Both the position numbers and the translations under genes were made by a program. From the NCBI RefSeq assembly GCF_029961145.1, contig NZ_JASBRG010000007.1, forward strand, positions 2,212,189-2,276,188: DNA of 64,000 nucleotides, given 5' to 3'. The notes beneath the pieces were generated by a model. The model did not search any database. It was not told the origin of the DNA and saw only the letters and a list, made by a program, of their open reading frames with translations. Every line of letters starts with the position of its first letter. Position 1 is the first letter of the stretch. The DNA comes from Pinibacter soli. GTDB lineage: Bacteria; Bacteroidota; Bacteroidia; Chitinophagales; Chitinophagaceae. Below are positions 53,919 to 61,861 of the stretch, piece by piece.

Positions 53919-53942
53919 GGGTTCTAGCCCCCTCAGCTCCAC
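53919..53942 (+). other. attR: displaced, degenerate copy of the ssrA 3' end
   Basis: The 24 bp match 10038-10061 at 21 positions, with the final CCCCTCAGCTCCAC identical. The T-arm half no longer pairs properly, as expected for a displaced fragment freed from selection. A terminator follows 5 bp later. Confidence 0.8.
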
Positions 53943-53946
53943 AAAA

Positions 53947-53984
53947 CAAAAAATCCCGAAGGCTCTGGCTTACGGGATTTTTTG
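53947..53984 (+). terminator. Strong terminator after attR, probably the original ssrA terminator
   Basis: CAAAAAATCCCG and CGGGATTTTTTG are perfect 12-bp arms with a 14-nt loop. Its position immediately after the displaced tmRNA end mirrors the terminator now found at 10097-10128. The rest of the gap up to 54256 is empty; a frame at 53933-54166 runs through these sites and is not a gene. Confidence 0.85.
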
Positions 53985-54256
53985 TTTCTGCCTGTTAACC
54001 TTTGCCAAAAAGCCTTCAAAGGGAGGTCTTTCGCTTTTACCCTAATCAAGCTGCCGGCTTCCACATTTATCCAACATTGAGATTTACCAGCTCCTACCTG
54101 AATCGTCACGGCCATTAACCGTATTAGATTTTTCTCAAATAAATAATGTCTATTATACAACGGCAAAGCTCAAAAACAAATCTGTATCTAACGCCTGCAA
54201 CAAGGTGTATGTTGTAAGAACAATGCATTATAAAACGATAAACAATCACGCTTGTC

Positions 54257-54550
54257 ATGAACGGATTTAAAATCATCTTAGCAATACTGCTGTTTCTATG
54301 TTTATTGAAAATGCCCTACGGATATTATCAACTTATCCGTTTCATTTCACTTGTGGGCTTTTTAGTTTTGAGCTACGATGCAAATCAAAAGAAAGACAAC
54401 TTTTCGAAAGTAGTTTATCTAAGCTTAGCAATACTATTTCAACCATTTTTTAAAATCCCTCTCGGTAGGGAATTGTGGAATATTGTCGATTTAATAGTCG
54501 GTGTATTTCTTTTGGGATCTTTGTTCCAGAAAAATAGTTCCCGAACTTGA
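54257..54550 (+). CDS. Small four-helix membrane protein (DUF6804-like)
   Basis: 97 residues with about four hydrophobic segments: ILAILLFLCLLKM, LIRFISLVGFLVLSY, VVYLSLAILFQPFF and IVDLIVGVFLLGSLF. The KMPYGYYQLIRF segment and length resemble the small DUF6804 family of Bacteroidota membrane proteins; that name is from memory. The function is unknown. It is a single plus-strand gene just outside the island's right border. Confidence 0.7.
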   Translation: MNGFKIILAILLFLCLLKMPYGYYQLIRFISLVGFLVLSYDANQKKDNFSKVVYLSLAILFQPFFKIPLGRELWNIVDLIVGVFLLGSLFQKNSSRT

Positions 54551-54583
54551 TTAGATATGGTATAGAGGATTGATCAATTGATA

Positions 54584-54787
54584 TCAGTGATTGTATAGTT
54601 CATCCCGGTATCTCAAACGTTCATCCAAAATCTGCTTTGGGGAAGCAAATTGTTTTTTGTATTCGTTTTTTCGAATGTAGTTTTGTACAACAATTAGAAC
54701 TTCACTATTAAACCGTATAAACTTCTCAGGTGACTTTGATTGAGAAGAATGTCCGTTTTTTTTAACAACAGGTTTAGGTTGGGCCAT
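54584..54787 (-). CDS. Small basic hypothetical protein
   Basis: 67 residues, rich in Lys, Gln and Arg (MAQPKPVVKKNGHSSQSKS), with a helical C-terminal half (EVLIVVQNYIRKNEYKKQFA). No family is recognised. It is convergent with the membrane protein gene and about 190 bp from the next operon. The amino acid make-up is protein-like, but the length is small, so this is a tentative call. Confidence 0.45.
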   Translation of the reverse strand: MAQPKPVVKKNGHSSQSKSPEKFIRFNSEVLIVVQNYIRKNEYKKQFASPKQILDERLRYRDELYNH

Positions 54788-54974
54788 CTTTATAGCAGCT
54801 CTATGTCGTGTACGTAGTTGGATCTGCTGTCAGAATATCAAAGCCCCATTTATGCAAGAAAATTGCATCCAATAACAACAATACCCGCGCTTTACAACTC
54901 TTACCATAAATAATTACGAACATTATTTAATGCGAGTATATTATCGTCACCCTAGTAAACTAAAGCGTCCCCAT

Positions 54975-55376
54975 ATGACAACTATTCTACAAAGCCATTT
55001 TCTCAACCTGTATTCAATGGCACTATCAGACACTCAGGTCGACACATCTGAGCTTGAAACACTATACAAGATTGGACAAGAAAAAGGTGTTGACAAATCC
55101 GAAATCGACCAAATCATTTTGAATCCTGACAAAGTAAAATTTTCTTTTCCCGATACACTCGACGAAAAAATCATCTATTTATATGATTTTGCCAAAATCA
55201 TATTGGCAGACGGTATCGTTCACGAAAATGAACGTGCCACCCTTGAATTATTTTGCAGTCGCTTTGGATTTGAAGATGCCAACATCGCTGCTATCACTGA
55301 CTTCCTAATTGCCTCTGCCAAAAGCAATTTAGTAGCAGACGACCTTTTACAAATTATCACTGAAAATTTAAACTGA
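54975..55376 (+). CDS. TerB-like protein
   Basis: About 133 residues from ATG 54975 (MTTILQSHFLNLYSMAL); an in-frame ATG at 54930 would add 15 basic residues. The helical-bundle pattern of the TerB family is visible: FLNLYSMALSDTQVDTSELE, then IIYLYDFAKIILADGIVHEN, with acidic metal-type residues at the helix starts (DGIVHENE). TerB domains occur in tellurite-stress operons and in several phage-defence systems, usually at the membrane. It is the first gene of a four-gene plus-strand operon (gaps 1, 2 and 2 bp). Confidence 0.75.
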   Translation: MTTILQSHFLNLYSMALSDTQVDTSELETLYKIGQEKGVDKSEIDQIILNPDKVKFSFPDTLDEKIIYLYDFAKIILADGIVHENERATLELFCSRFGFEDANIAAITDFLIASAKSNLVADDLLQIITENLN

Positions 55377-55377
55377 T

Positions 55378-56685
55378 ATGGACTTTAAAAATTTGCCTAA
55401 AGGCCTGTTCAGCCTGAAAAAAATGGAATCCACTGAAAACAAGAAAGACTTCATATCGTCCCCAAATGAAGCGAAACCTCTATCTAGCTCCGATAACATT
55501 CTTAGTGAGGACAGTTTGCTTCATAATGAAACCATAACAGTTGAAAGATTTGGATTCAATAGTGCAAAAGCCAATAACGGCTCAACTATTGGCCTTTCAA
55601 TTTGCTTAAATCGGAATTATCTTGATTTCAAAAAAAAGGTTACTGACGACATTGCAAAGCAAGCGGATTTAAAACAGCCATATCGCCTGAAACTTCACGA
55701 ACTCAACGCGGAAAATGATGGCATATCAAGAAAAATAGAAAAAATTAAAAGCCAGGAAATACCCAATTTAAAAACAAAGATCGAAAGATCCCGTCTGGAC
55801 ATTGCAGAGATCAGGTCAAATCCAGAACTGTTAACAGGTGACAAAACAGGAAAGGCAAGCTTTTATATAGGTGCAATAATCCTGGTTCTCCTTACGGTTT
55901 ATCTTTTCGTTTTTTACAGTTCGGCTTCTTATTCATCCTTCTTCAAAGAATTCAAAATTTCCGAAATCAATATTGCGAACACAATATTTGATGCACGAGC
56001 GCTTTCAAATGCCTTTAACGATGGATTCACGGAGCTCATCTTAATTATTACTATTCCTGCCGTTTTTCTTGGTTTAGGCTACCTAATTCACAAACACTCT
56101 GAAAAAAAAAGCTCCAAAAGCTATTTAATTATTGCTGTCCTGGTTATTGTGACATTCATATTCGATGCGATTATAGCTTATGAAATTTGTGAAAAAATCT
56201 ATGACATAAACAAGACTAACAGCTTCCAAAATATTCCAGATTACTCTTTAAAATTAGCCTTTAGCTCCGTCAATTTTTGGCTAATCATTTTTGCAGGATT
56301 TATGGTCTATTTAATTTGGGGATTTGTATTTGGTTTCACAATCGAGGCTCATGAAAAATTAGACAAAGTTCGAGTGGCAATAAAAACTAAAGAAGAACAA
56401 ATCAGGGAAATTGACAAAACCATAGATAAACTAAATGGTGAAATCAATACCCTGGAAGAAAAGGAAAGCAAAAACAATGGAGAGATAGATAAACTAAACG
56501 AGCTAGTTGAAAACACGACAATAATTCCAAAGGAGTTTGAGCAATACTTATATCACTTTATGCAGGGCTGGTTACACTGGATGGCTGCCAATTTGAAAAA
56601 TCAACCGCAACAAAAAGAATGCGAAGATGTTCTGAAATTATTTATAACAGCTAACATTAAACAAATTGACTACCAAAATAATTAA
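55378..56685 (+). CDS. Multi-pass membrane protein flanked by coiled coils
   Basis: 435 residues. A polar N-terminus is followed by a coiled coil at about 95-145 (LNAENDGISRKIEKIKSQEI, TKIERSRLDIAEIRSN). Four hydrophobic helices follow at about 160-180 (FYIGAIILVLLTVYLFVFYS), 220-240, 255-275 (LIIAVLVIVTFIFDAIIAYE) and 300-320 (LIIFAGFMVYLIWGFVFGF). A second coiled coil lies at about 330-380 (EEQIREIDKTIDKLNGEINT). A C-terminal globular tail follows. No family is recognised. It would place two cytoplasmic coiled coils at the membrane beside TerB. It starts 1 bp after the TerB-like stop. Confidence 0.8.
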   Translation: MDFKNLPKGLFSLKKMESTENKKDFISSPNEAKPLSSSDNILSEDSLLHNETITVERFGFNSAKANNGSTIGLSICLNRNYLDFKKKVTDDIAKQADLKQPYRLKLHELNAENDGISRKIEKIKSQEIPNLKTKIERSRLDIAEIRSNPELLTGDKTGKASFYIGAIILVLLTVYLFVFYSSASYSSFFKEFKISEINIANTIFDARALSNAFNDGFTELILIITIPAVFLGLGYLIHKHSEKKSSKSYLIIAVLVIVTFIFDAIIAYEICEKIYDINKTNSFQNIPDYSLKLAFSSVNFWLIIFAGFMVYLIWGFVFGFTIEAHEKLDKVRVAIKTKEEQIREIDKTIDKLNGEINTLEEKESKNNGEIDKLNELVENTTIIPKEFEQYLYHFMQGWLHWMAANLKNQPQQKECEDVLKLFITANIKQIDYQNN

Positions 56686-56687
56686 AA

Positions 56688-57590
56688 ATGAAAAGACAAT
56701 TCTTAATAGCATTAATATCATTCACTATTTTTTCTTGTAACAGCACTGACAAGAAAGAGTCCGATGGGCAAGCCAAGGTTGAAGGTAAAAAACAGGAGAA
56801 ACAATTAAACATTTCTGTCTTATGGGATTTGTCTGACAGAATCAATCCACTTATTCATAAAGAGCAGCCTACTAATGCAGAGAGAGACATTGCTATTATT
56901 AAATACTTTGCAGATTTCTTAAAGGGAGATATGGATAAGAAAGGAGCATATATGGCAAAAGGAAAATTAAAGATATTTTTTTCACCAAATCCTTCAGACC
57001 AAAATATTAATACTCTGGCGTCAAATTTAGACATTGACTTATCGAAAAAAGATGTAAAAGAAAAGAAACAAGTTTATGACCATATTAGCGCTGATTTTGA
57101 AGACGCTAGTAAACAAATCACAGACTTAACTATCAAGACCTCCAAATGGGACGGTTCAGACATCTACAGATTTTTCAAAAATAACGTAGTTGATTATTGT
57201 GTATCAAAAGATTCGACCTATAGAAACATTTTGGTTATTCTGACAGACGGTTACCTCTATGACAAAAGCTCAATGGGAAAAGTTGGCAACAAAAGCGAGT
57301 ATATCCTGCCACAGCTCCTTACATCTTTAGGATTGAGAAACAATGCAAACTTCAAATCTAGTTTTGAAAAAAACGATTGCGGCCTTATTTCTACGCGAAG
57401 CGATTTGAACAACCTTGAGATTTTAGTTCTTGAGATAAATTCGGAAGCCGACCATAAAGATGATGAAGATGTTATTAAGCTTTATTTGCAGAAGTGGTTT
57501 ACAGATATGAAAGTCAAACGCTTTGAAATTTATAATACTGACCTGCCAACCAATACAAGAAAGAGAATAACTGATTTCCTTAATTATTAA
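56688..57590 (+). CDS. Lipoprotein with von Willebrand A-like domain
   Basis: 300 residues. A lipobox ends at Cys17 (ALISFTIFSC), followed by a Ser/Lys-rich linker. The mature part (from about 42) resembles a vWA fold: LNISVLWDLSDRINP carries a DxSxR variant of the MIDAS DxSxS motif, and ILVILTDGYLYDKSS supplies the later TDG motif. Metal coordination is uncertain because of the variant. It lies 2 bp after the coiled-coil membrane gene and 2 bp before the nuclease gene. vWA and TerB proteins often occur together in stress and defence operons. Confidence 0.75.
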   Translation: MKRQFLIALISFTIFSCNSTDKKESDGQAKVEGKKQEKQLNISVLWDLSDRINPLIHKEQPTNAERDIAIIKYFADFLKGDMDKKGAYMAKGKLKIFFSPNPSDQNINTLASNLDIDLSKKDVKEKKQVYDHISADFEDASKQITDLTIKTSKWDGSDIYRFFKNNVVDYCVSKDSTYRNILVILTDGYLYDKSSMGKVGNKSEYILPQLLTSLGLRNNANFKSSFEKNDCGLISTRSDLNNLEILVLEINSEADHKDDEDVIKLYLQKWFTDMKVKRFEIYNTDLPTNTRKRITDFLNY

Positions 57591-57592
57591 TA

Positions 57593-58087
57593 ATGACTTT
57601 ACTCAATTCATTTCCTAAAATACTCTTCCTTTTTGCTTTTCTTTCCTGCACAACTAAGGTAAAGGAAATTGACACCGCAATAACAGGAAAAGTAATTGCA
57701 GTAAAGGATGGAGATACCATTGAAGTTCTCTATGATGGACAACCCCTGACTATAAGATTTGCCCATATTGACTGCCCGGAACTTAAGAGGAGACAGCCAT
57801 TCGGACAGGACGCGAAAAAGTTTACGTCAGAGCATTGCTTTGGGCAAACTGTAACCGTATTGAATGAAGGTGAGTTTGACAGATACAAGCGGCTTATTGG
57901 CGTTATTATCAACGAAAGAAATGAAAATATAAATAAAGAATTGGTGAAGGCGGGACTTGCATGGCATTTCAAGAAATACTCCACCGACACATCATATGAT
58001 AGCCTGGAATTAATTGCAAGACAAAATAAAATTGGCCTTTGGATAGATCCTGATCCGATTTCGCCTTGGGATTGGAGAAAACACTAA
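57593..58087 (+). CDS. Staphylococcal-nuclease-like (thermonuclease) lipoprotein
   Basis: 164 residues. The N-terminus has a lipobox (FLFAFLSC, Cys19). The OB-fold nuclease follows: GKVIAVKDGDTIEVLYDG, then IRFAHIDCPELKRRQPFGQD with Arg and Glu equivalent to R35 and E43 of the S. aureus enzyme, then EFDRYKRLIGVI with the R87 equivalent, and LVKAGLAWHFKKYS. It is a calcium-type phosphodiesterase cutting DNA or RNA, anchored in the cell envelope. It ends the TerB/coiled-coil/vWA operon, followed by a strong terminator. It could degrade incoming nucleic acid in the periplasm (inference). Confidence 0.9.
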   Translation: MTLLNSFPKILFLFAFLSCTTKVKEIDTAITGKVIAVKDGDTIEVLYDGQPLTIRFAHIDCPELKRRQPFGQDAKKFTSEHCFGQTVTVLNEGEFDRYKRLIGVIINERNENINKELVKAGLAWHFKKYSTDTSYDSLELIARQNKIGLWIDPDPISPWDWRKH

Positions 58088-58122
58088 GGGGCTTTTTTCT
58101 ATGCTCCACAAACTGCACAAAT

Positions 58123-58163
58123 AAAAAAGCCGAAACCCTATCAATATAAGTTTCGGCTTTTTT
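58123..58163. terminator. Bidirectional terminator between the nuclease operon and hsdM
   Basis: AAAAAAGCCGAAAC (58123-58136) and GTTTCGGCTTTTTT (58150-58163) are perfect 14-bp arms with a 13-nt loop, in the gap between convergent genes. Confidence 0.9.
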
Positions 58164-58182
58164 ATTTTCTATTTCTACTTTA

Positions 58183-59676
58183 TCACTTTTTCAAACTCGC
58201 AATAATTGCCCGAAAACTTTCCAGTCCTGCTTCGAGATTTTCTACAATGTCTTGCGCCAATTCATCGGGATCGGGAAGATTGTCGAGATCCGCCAGGGAT
58301 TTATCTTTAAGCCAGGTGATGTCGAGGCTGGTTTTATCTCTTGCTATGATTTCGTCGTACGTGAATTTTCTCCAGCGACCTTCGGGATTGGCTTCGCTAA
58401 ATGTTTCCTTTCTTTTGTGCCTGTTTTTTGGATTGTAGCAGGTGATGAAATCCTGTAGATCTTCCAGCTTAAGCGGATTCTTTTTTAGCGTGTGGTGAAT
58501 GTTGGTGCGGTAGTCATACACCCAAATCTCTTTTGTCCACGGGTCTTTGCTGGCAGGTTTGCCATCGAAGAAAAGTACATTTGCTTTTACGCCATTGGCA
58601 TAAAAGATGCCAGTAGGCAAGCGCAGAATGGTGTGAAGCTCTGTTGTTTCCAATAGCTTTTTTCTGATGGTTTCCCCGGCACCGCCTTCGAACAAAACGT
58701 TGTCTGGTAATACAACCGCAGCAAGGCCCGTTGTTTTTAGCATGGATTTAATATGCTGTACAAAGTTGAGCTGCTTGTTGCTGGTGGTTACCCAAAAATC
58801 CTGGCGATTATAGGTGAGGTCTTCTTTTTCCTGCTCTCCTTCCTCGTTGGTAAAAGTCATGCTGCTTTTTTTACCAAACGGCGGATTGGCGAGTATGTAA
58901 TCGTACCTCGTTTCAGAAGCAGCAATCAATGAATCGTTGGGCGATATCATTACCTGCTCGCTGTCCATATCTCCAATGTTGTGCAGGAACAAGTTCATCA
59001 ATGCAAGGCGACGTGTGCCCGCCACAATTTCGTTGCCCGCGAATGTTTTGTATTTCAGAAATTGCTTTTGTTCTTTATCCAGCTCTACATTGTCTGTGAG
59101 CCAGTCGTAAGCAGCTAAAAAGAATCCGCCTGTACCGCATGCCGGGTCTGCAATGGTGCGCATTGGCTCCGGACGCAAACACTCCACCATTGCCTTGATG
59201 AGCGGCCTTGGTGTGAAGTACTGGCCGGCACCGCTTTTGGTATCCTCTGCATTTTTCTCCAGCAAGCCTTCGTATATATCGCCCTTGTCTTTAACGCCCA
59301 TCAATACCCATTGCTCTGCGTTGATAAGCGCAATGAGTTTGTACAGCTTTGCCGGATCTGTTATTTTATTCTGGCTCTTGGTAAATATCTGCCCAAGTAT
59401 GCCCCTCTCCTTCGCCAGCTCACGCAGCACATGGTTGTAATGCACTTCCAGTTCATCACCGCTTTTGTTGGTAATCGTTTCCCAGTTGTAAGCCGCAGGT
59501 ATGGGCATCTTGCGGCTGTGTGGCGGCTTGCTGTATTCATCTGCCATTTTTAAGAATAGCAGATACGTAAGTTGCTCGAGGTAGTCGCCGTAGCCTACAC
59601 CATCATCTCGAAGGGTATTGCAGAATGCCCAGACTTTGGAGACGATGGAGGAGGTGGATGTATTGTTGTTGCTCAT
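58183..59676 (-). CDS. hsdM: Second type I methyltransferase subunit HsdM
   Basis: A 497-residue adenine methyltransferase, distinct in sequence from the one at 28540. SSIVSKVWAFCNTLRDDGVG and YGDYLEQLTYLLFLKM form the N-terminal helical domain. The SAM motif is TIADPACGTGGFFLAAYDWL and the catalytic motif is ANPPFGKK. FTPRPLIKAMVECLRPEP precedes the SAM site. It is the last gene of a minus-strand locus hsdR, hsdS, thsA, thsB, hsdM. The 236-bp gap to thsB holds no clear gene; an extra promoter is possible but no TAnnTTTG box is obvious. Confidence 0.96.
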   Translation of the reverse strand: MSNNNTSTSSIVSKVWAFCNTLRDDGVGYGDYLEQLTYLLFLKMADEYSKPPHSRKMPIPAAYNWETITNKSGDELEVHYNHVLRELAKERGILGQIFTKSQNKITDPAKLYKLIALINAEQWVLMGVKDKGDIYEGLLEKNAEDTKSGAGQYFTPRPLIKAMVECLRPEPMRTIADPACGTGGFFLAAYDWLTDNVELDKEQKQFLKYKTFAGNEIVAGTRRLALMNLFLHNIGDMDSEQVMISPNDSLIAASETRYDYILANPPFGKKSSMTFTNEEGEQEKEDLTYNRQDFWVTTSNKQLNFVQHIKSMLKTTGLAAVVLPDNVLFEGGAGETIRKKLLETTELHTILRLPTGIFYANGVKANVLFFDGKPASKDPWTKEIWVYDYRTNIHHTLKKNPLKLEDLQDFITCYNPKNRHKRKETFSEANPEGRWRKFTYDEIIARDKTSLDITWLKDKSLADLDNLPDPDELAQDIVENLEAGLESFRAIIASLKK

Positions 59677-59912
59677 TGTTTAAAGTAAAAATCAAAAAAA
59701 TCCCTTGTGTAACCCGCTATTATTAAACCATTTTTATTATGTACTAAGCTCTGTTGCTACTATTAAGCTTCTGTTGCGTCGCACACTTGTACATTTGTAA
59801 TTCTGTTCAGCGCCTTCTGCTGAAATGTATAGACGTTGCAGCAAATTAAAAATCCCTGTTATCTGTAGGTTCGACATGCGCTTCACTAACATGTCGAACA
59901 GCTTGTGTCATT

Positions 59913-60404
59913 TTATTTACCAGCTTTTTTTGCAGCAATATCAACCCATTTACCAAAATTATTATAACCATCATCATCAACCCAATCGTAAGTTTCGAAA
60001 CGTTCATAGAAATATTTCTTACTGTCAAGTTGGCTCGAAAATAAGGGCCCAAAAGTATTATTTCCTTTGAGGCTGCTATTGCCATACCTATCCTTTAACT
60101 GATGGATGTAAATTCCAATAATACCATTCCCTCTTTTCCAACTTTGTTCCAGTTCGTATTTAATGTAATCTCTGTTACTGGTTTCAGAGCCAATTAATAC
60201 AACAGTAACTGTTGTTCCAACTAGCTGATTGTCTATCCATTTTTTTATTGCCGAATCTCCACCCTTTTTAACTGATTCAAACTCTGCTGCATCAATGAAA
60301 CCTGCAGTTTCGCTATCAGGTTTCGTAAGCCAACTATTTCTAACAATGTTTGTTCTCCAAACGTCATTCTCATAATGAAAACTGAAAAACACTCTTCTTG
60401 CCAT
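59913..60404 (-). CDS. thsB: Thoeris ThsB: TIR-like signalling enzyme
   Basis: 163 residues of the TIR-like (DUF1863) family. Key segments are ARRVFFSFHYENDVWRTNIV, FIDAAEFESVKKGGDSAIKK, and TVTVVLIGSETSNRDYIKYE, where the last acidic residue fits the catalytic glutamate of TIR NADases. In Thoeris, ThsB senses phage infection and makes a cyclic ADP-ribose isomer from NAD. It follows thsA by 6 bp, completing a two-gene Thoeris system. Both genes are inserted between hsdS and hsdM of the second type I locus. Confidence 0.92.
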   Translation of the reverse strand: MARRVFFSFHYENDVWRTNIVRNSWLTKPDSETAGFIDAAEFESVKKGGDSAIKKWIDNQLVGTTVTVVLIGSETSNRDYIKYELEQSWKRGNGIIGIYIHQLKDRYGNSSLKGNNTFGPLFSSQLDSKKYFYERFETYDWVDDDGYNNFGKWVDIAAKKAGK

Positions 60405-60410
60405 TTTATA

Positions 60411-61820
60411 TTATTTTATAAATTCTAGTATTATATTAATTAATTGGGAGTTTGTTAGTGAAGTGTCGCCTAACTTTTTCAACATTTCAAACTTATTTTT
60501 TTCTTGGTAGTATTTATCATAATTATTAATCACTTCATTCCATAGCTCCCTGCTAGCATATCCAGTTGCACCGACAGGCACTAGCAGCAATTTCTTCTGC
60601 TCTGAAATTTTAAATTCCTTTTCTAAACCCGGGCTATTAATTAAACTACCGTCTTTTAATTTGTTTCCAAATAAGAATATTGTAATCCCAGCATGTGATA
60701 TCATATTATCACGATAATTATTTTGGATATCCGGAGAGTTTGATGAAACAGGGAATGGAAACAGTTGAAGTTGATCTGATAAGCGTTCCTTTCGGTTATT
60801 ATAGATCTCATCAAGCGCTCCGTCTATAACATACTGCCCAACACCCAGACCAAATCCGGAAACAATTTTATATCCATGTTTCAAAAGGGCAATTGACAAT
60901 TCTCTCCCTAGCTCTGCTCCATTATTTTTGAAACCGTCAAAAGTGTAAGCGCTTCCGGAAATGAACACAGTTTTCATTTTGTATCTCCTCTCTATTTCTA
61001 AAAGAATCTTCGTAATATCTTCGTACTCTTTGACAAGAAGCACATGAATATTAAATCTTGCCAAATCTTCAATAATCAACTTTTGCTTAACCCTTCTATA
61101 CTCAAAATCCTCGTAGCTTTCATTTTTCCATTGCTTTAGTTCTCTAAAAAAACAGTAATGTCTTCGCTGATGATCTTTGTATAAAACTCTTACCCTCGCT
61201 AAGATGTATTGCAAATTGGGATCGTTGAAACTATATCCTATAAATAAAAATGTTCTTGCCGTCAAATCCCCAGCTAAAGTGCTTAAAAATGCTGAGTGCG
61301 TTTCATAATATGATTCATACTGATCTTTAGTAAGAACAACTTCATGTAGGTGCTCAATATCCCCATGCATTTTATAAACTATAGCATCTCTTTTCGGAAT
61401 TGTTTTAACGAAATGCTCTTTTGCATATTTAGAGTCCGGCTTTTTATTATTGTCCACAAGTGATTTTTCAATAAGTCGGTCGTAGTTGGTAGTCCAGTAT
61501 ACTGGAATCGGTAAGCGAGCAAGTATGCGATGATTATCGTTAGGAATTTTGTCTTGAGTGAATTCTTCAACTAACTTTTTTGTTATAGAGTATCTATTGC
61601 CTTTTTGCTTATTTAAGTAATATTGTGCTAAGCTTATGAGGTCATCTTCCTTTTCAACATCTAAGTCGATTTGATCAGAAAAATCTTTCATCAAGCCCTT
61701 CCAATCTACAAATCCTGACGGCGCAGACAAACCTGCACCCGCAAAAATAGCGACGTTATTATCGCCAAGTTCGCTGACAAAATCAGAAATAAAATACTCA
61801 ATCTCCTTATTATAAAACAT
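60411..61820 (-). CDS. thsA: Thoeris ThsA: SIR2-STALD NAD-depleting effector
   Basis: 469 residues. The SIR2 domain (about 1-285) has VAIFAGAGLSAPSGFVDW, YWTTNYDRLIEKS with N112, and VYKMHGDIEH with H152, the same numbering as the catalytic N112 and H152 of B. cereus ThsA. The C-terminal STALD/SLOG domain (from about 290) has KTVFISGSAYTFDGF, IVSGFGLGVGQYVIDGA and FLFGNKLKDGSLINSPGLE. The latter domain binds the cADPR-type signal made by ThsB, which switches on NAD cleavage and cell arrest. It lies 41 bp downstream of hsdS and 6 bp before thsB. Confidence 0.95.
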   Translation of the reverse strand: MFYNKEIEYFISDFVSELGDNNVAIFAGAGLSAPSGFVDWKGLMKDFSDQIDLDVEKEDDLISLAQYYLNKQKGNRYSITKKLVEEFTQDKIPNDNHRILARLPIPVYWTTNYDRLIEKSLVDNNKKPDSKYAKEHFVKTIPKRDAIVYKMHGDIEHLHEVVLTKDQYESYYETHSAFLSTLAGDLTARTFLFIGYSFNDPNLQYILARVRVLYKDHQRRHYCFFRELKQWKNESYEDFEYRRVKQKLIIEDLARFNIHVLLVKEYEDITKILLEIERRYKMKTVFISGSAYTFDGFKNNGAELGRELSIALLKHGYKIVSGFGLGVGQYVIDGALDEIYNNRKERLSDQLQLFPFPVSSNSPDIQNNYRDNMISHAGITIFLFGNKLKDGSLINSPGLEKEFKISEQKKLLLVPVGATGYASRELWNEVINNYDKYYQEKNKFEMLKKLGDTSLTNSQLINIILEFIK

Positions 61821-61861
61821 AGTTAATGTTGTTTAGGATTTTTTTTCATTTAACCCTATAA

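Larger units (their letters stand above)
10061..53942. mobile_element. Genomic island of about 43.9 kb integrated in ssrA (probable decayed ICE with defence cargo)
   Basis: The left border is the ssrA 3' end followed at once by a tyrosine integrase. The right border is a degenerate 24-bp copy of that 3' end at 53919-53942, followed by a terminator. Inside are an orphan conjugation gene (TraJ), an excisionase-like HTH gene, and mostly defence-like or unrecognised cargo. No relaxase, coupling protein or other transfer genes are visible, so the element is probably immobile or mobilised in trans (inference). Many cargo regions look AT-richer than the dxr-rseP segment by eye. Genes to the right of 53942 are also accessory, so a tandem element is possible. 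Confidence 0.75.

Noticed and set aside
53933-54166. Minus-strand frame of 77 codons
   Set aside because: It runs through the attR and the perfect terminator hairpin at 53947-53984 and has no protein features.
58101-58113. GCTCCACA resembling the ssrA end, considered as a second attR
   Set aside because: Only about 8 bp match, with no T-arm remnant, and it lies in the gap before a terminator. Chance is more likely.
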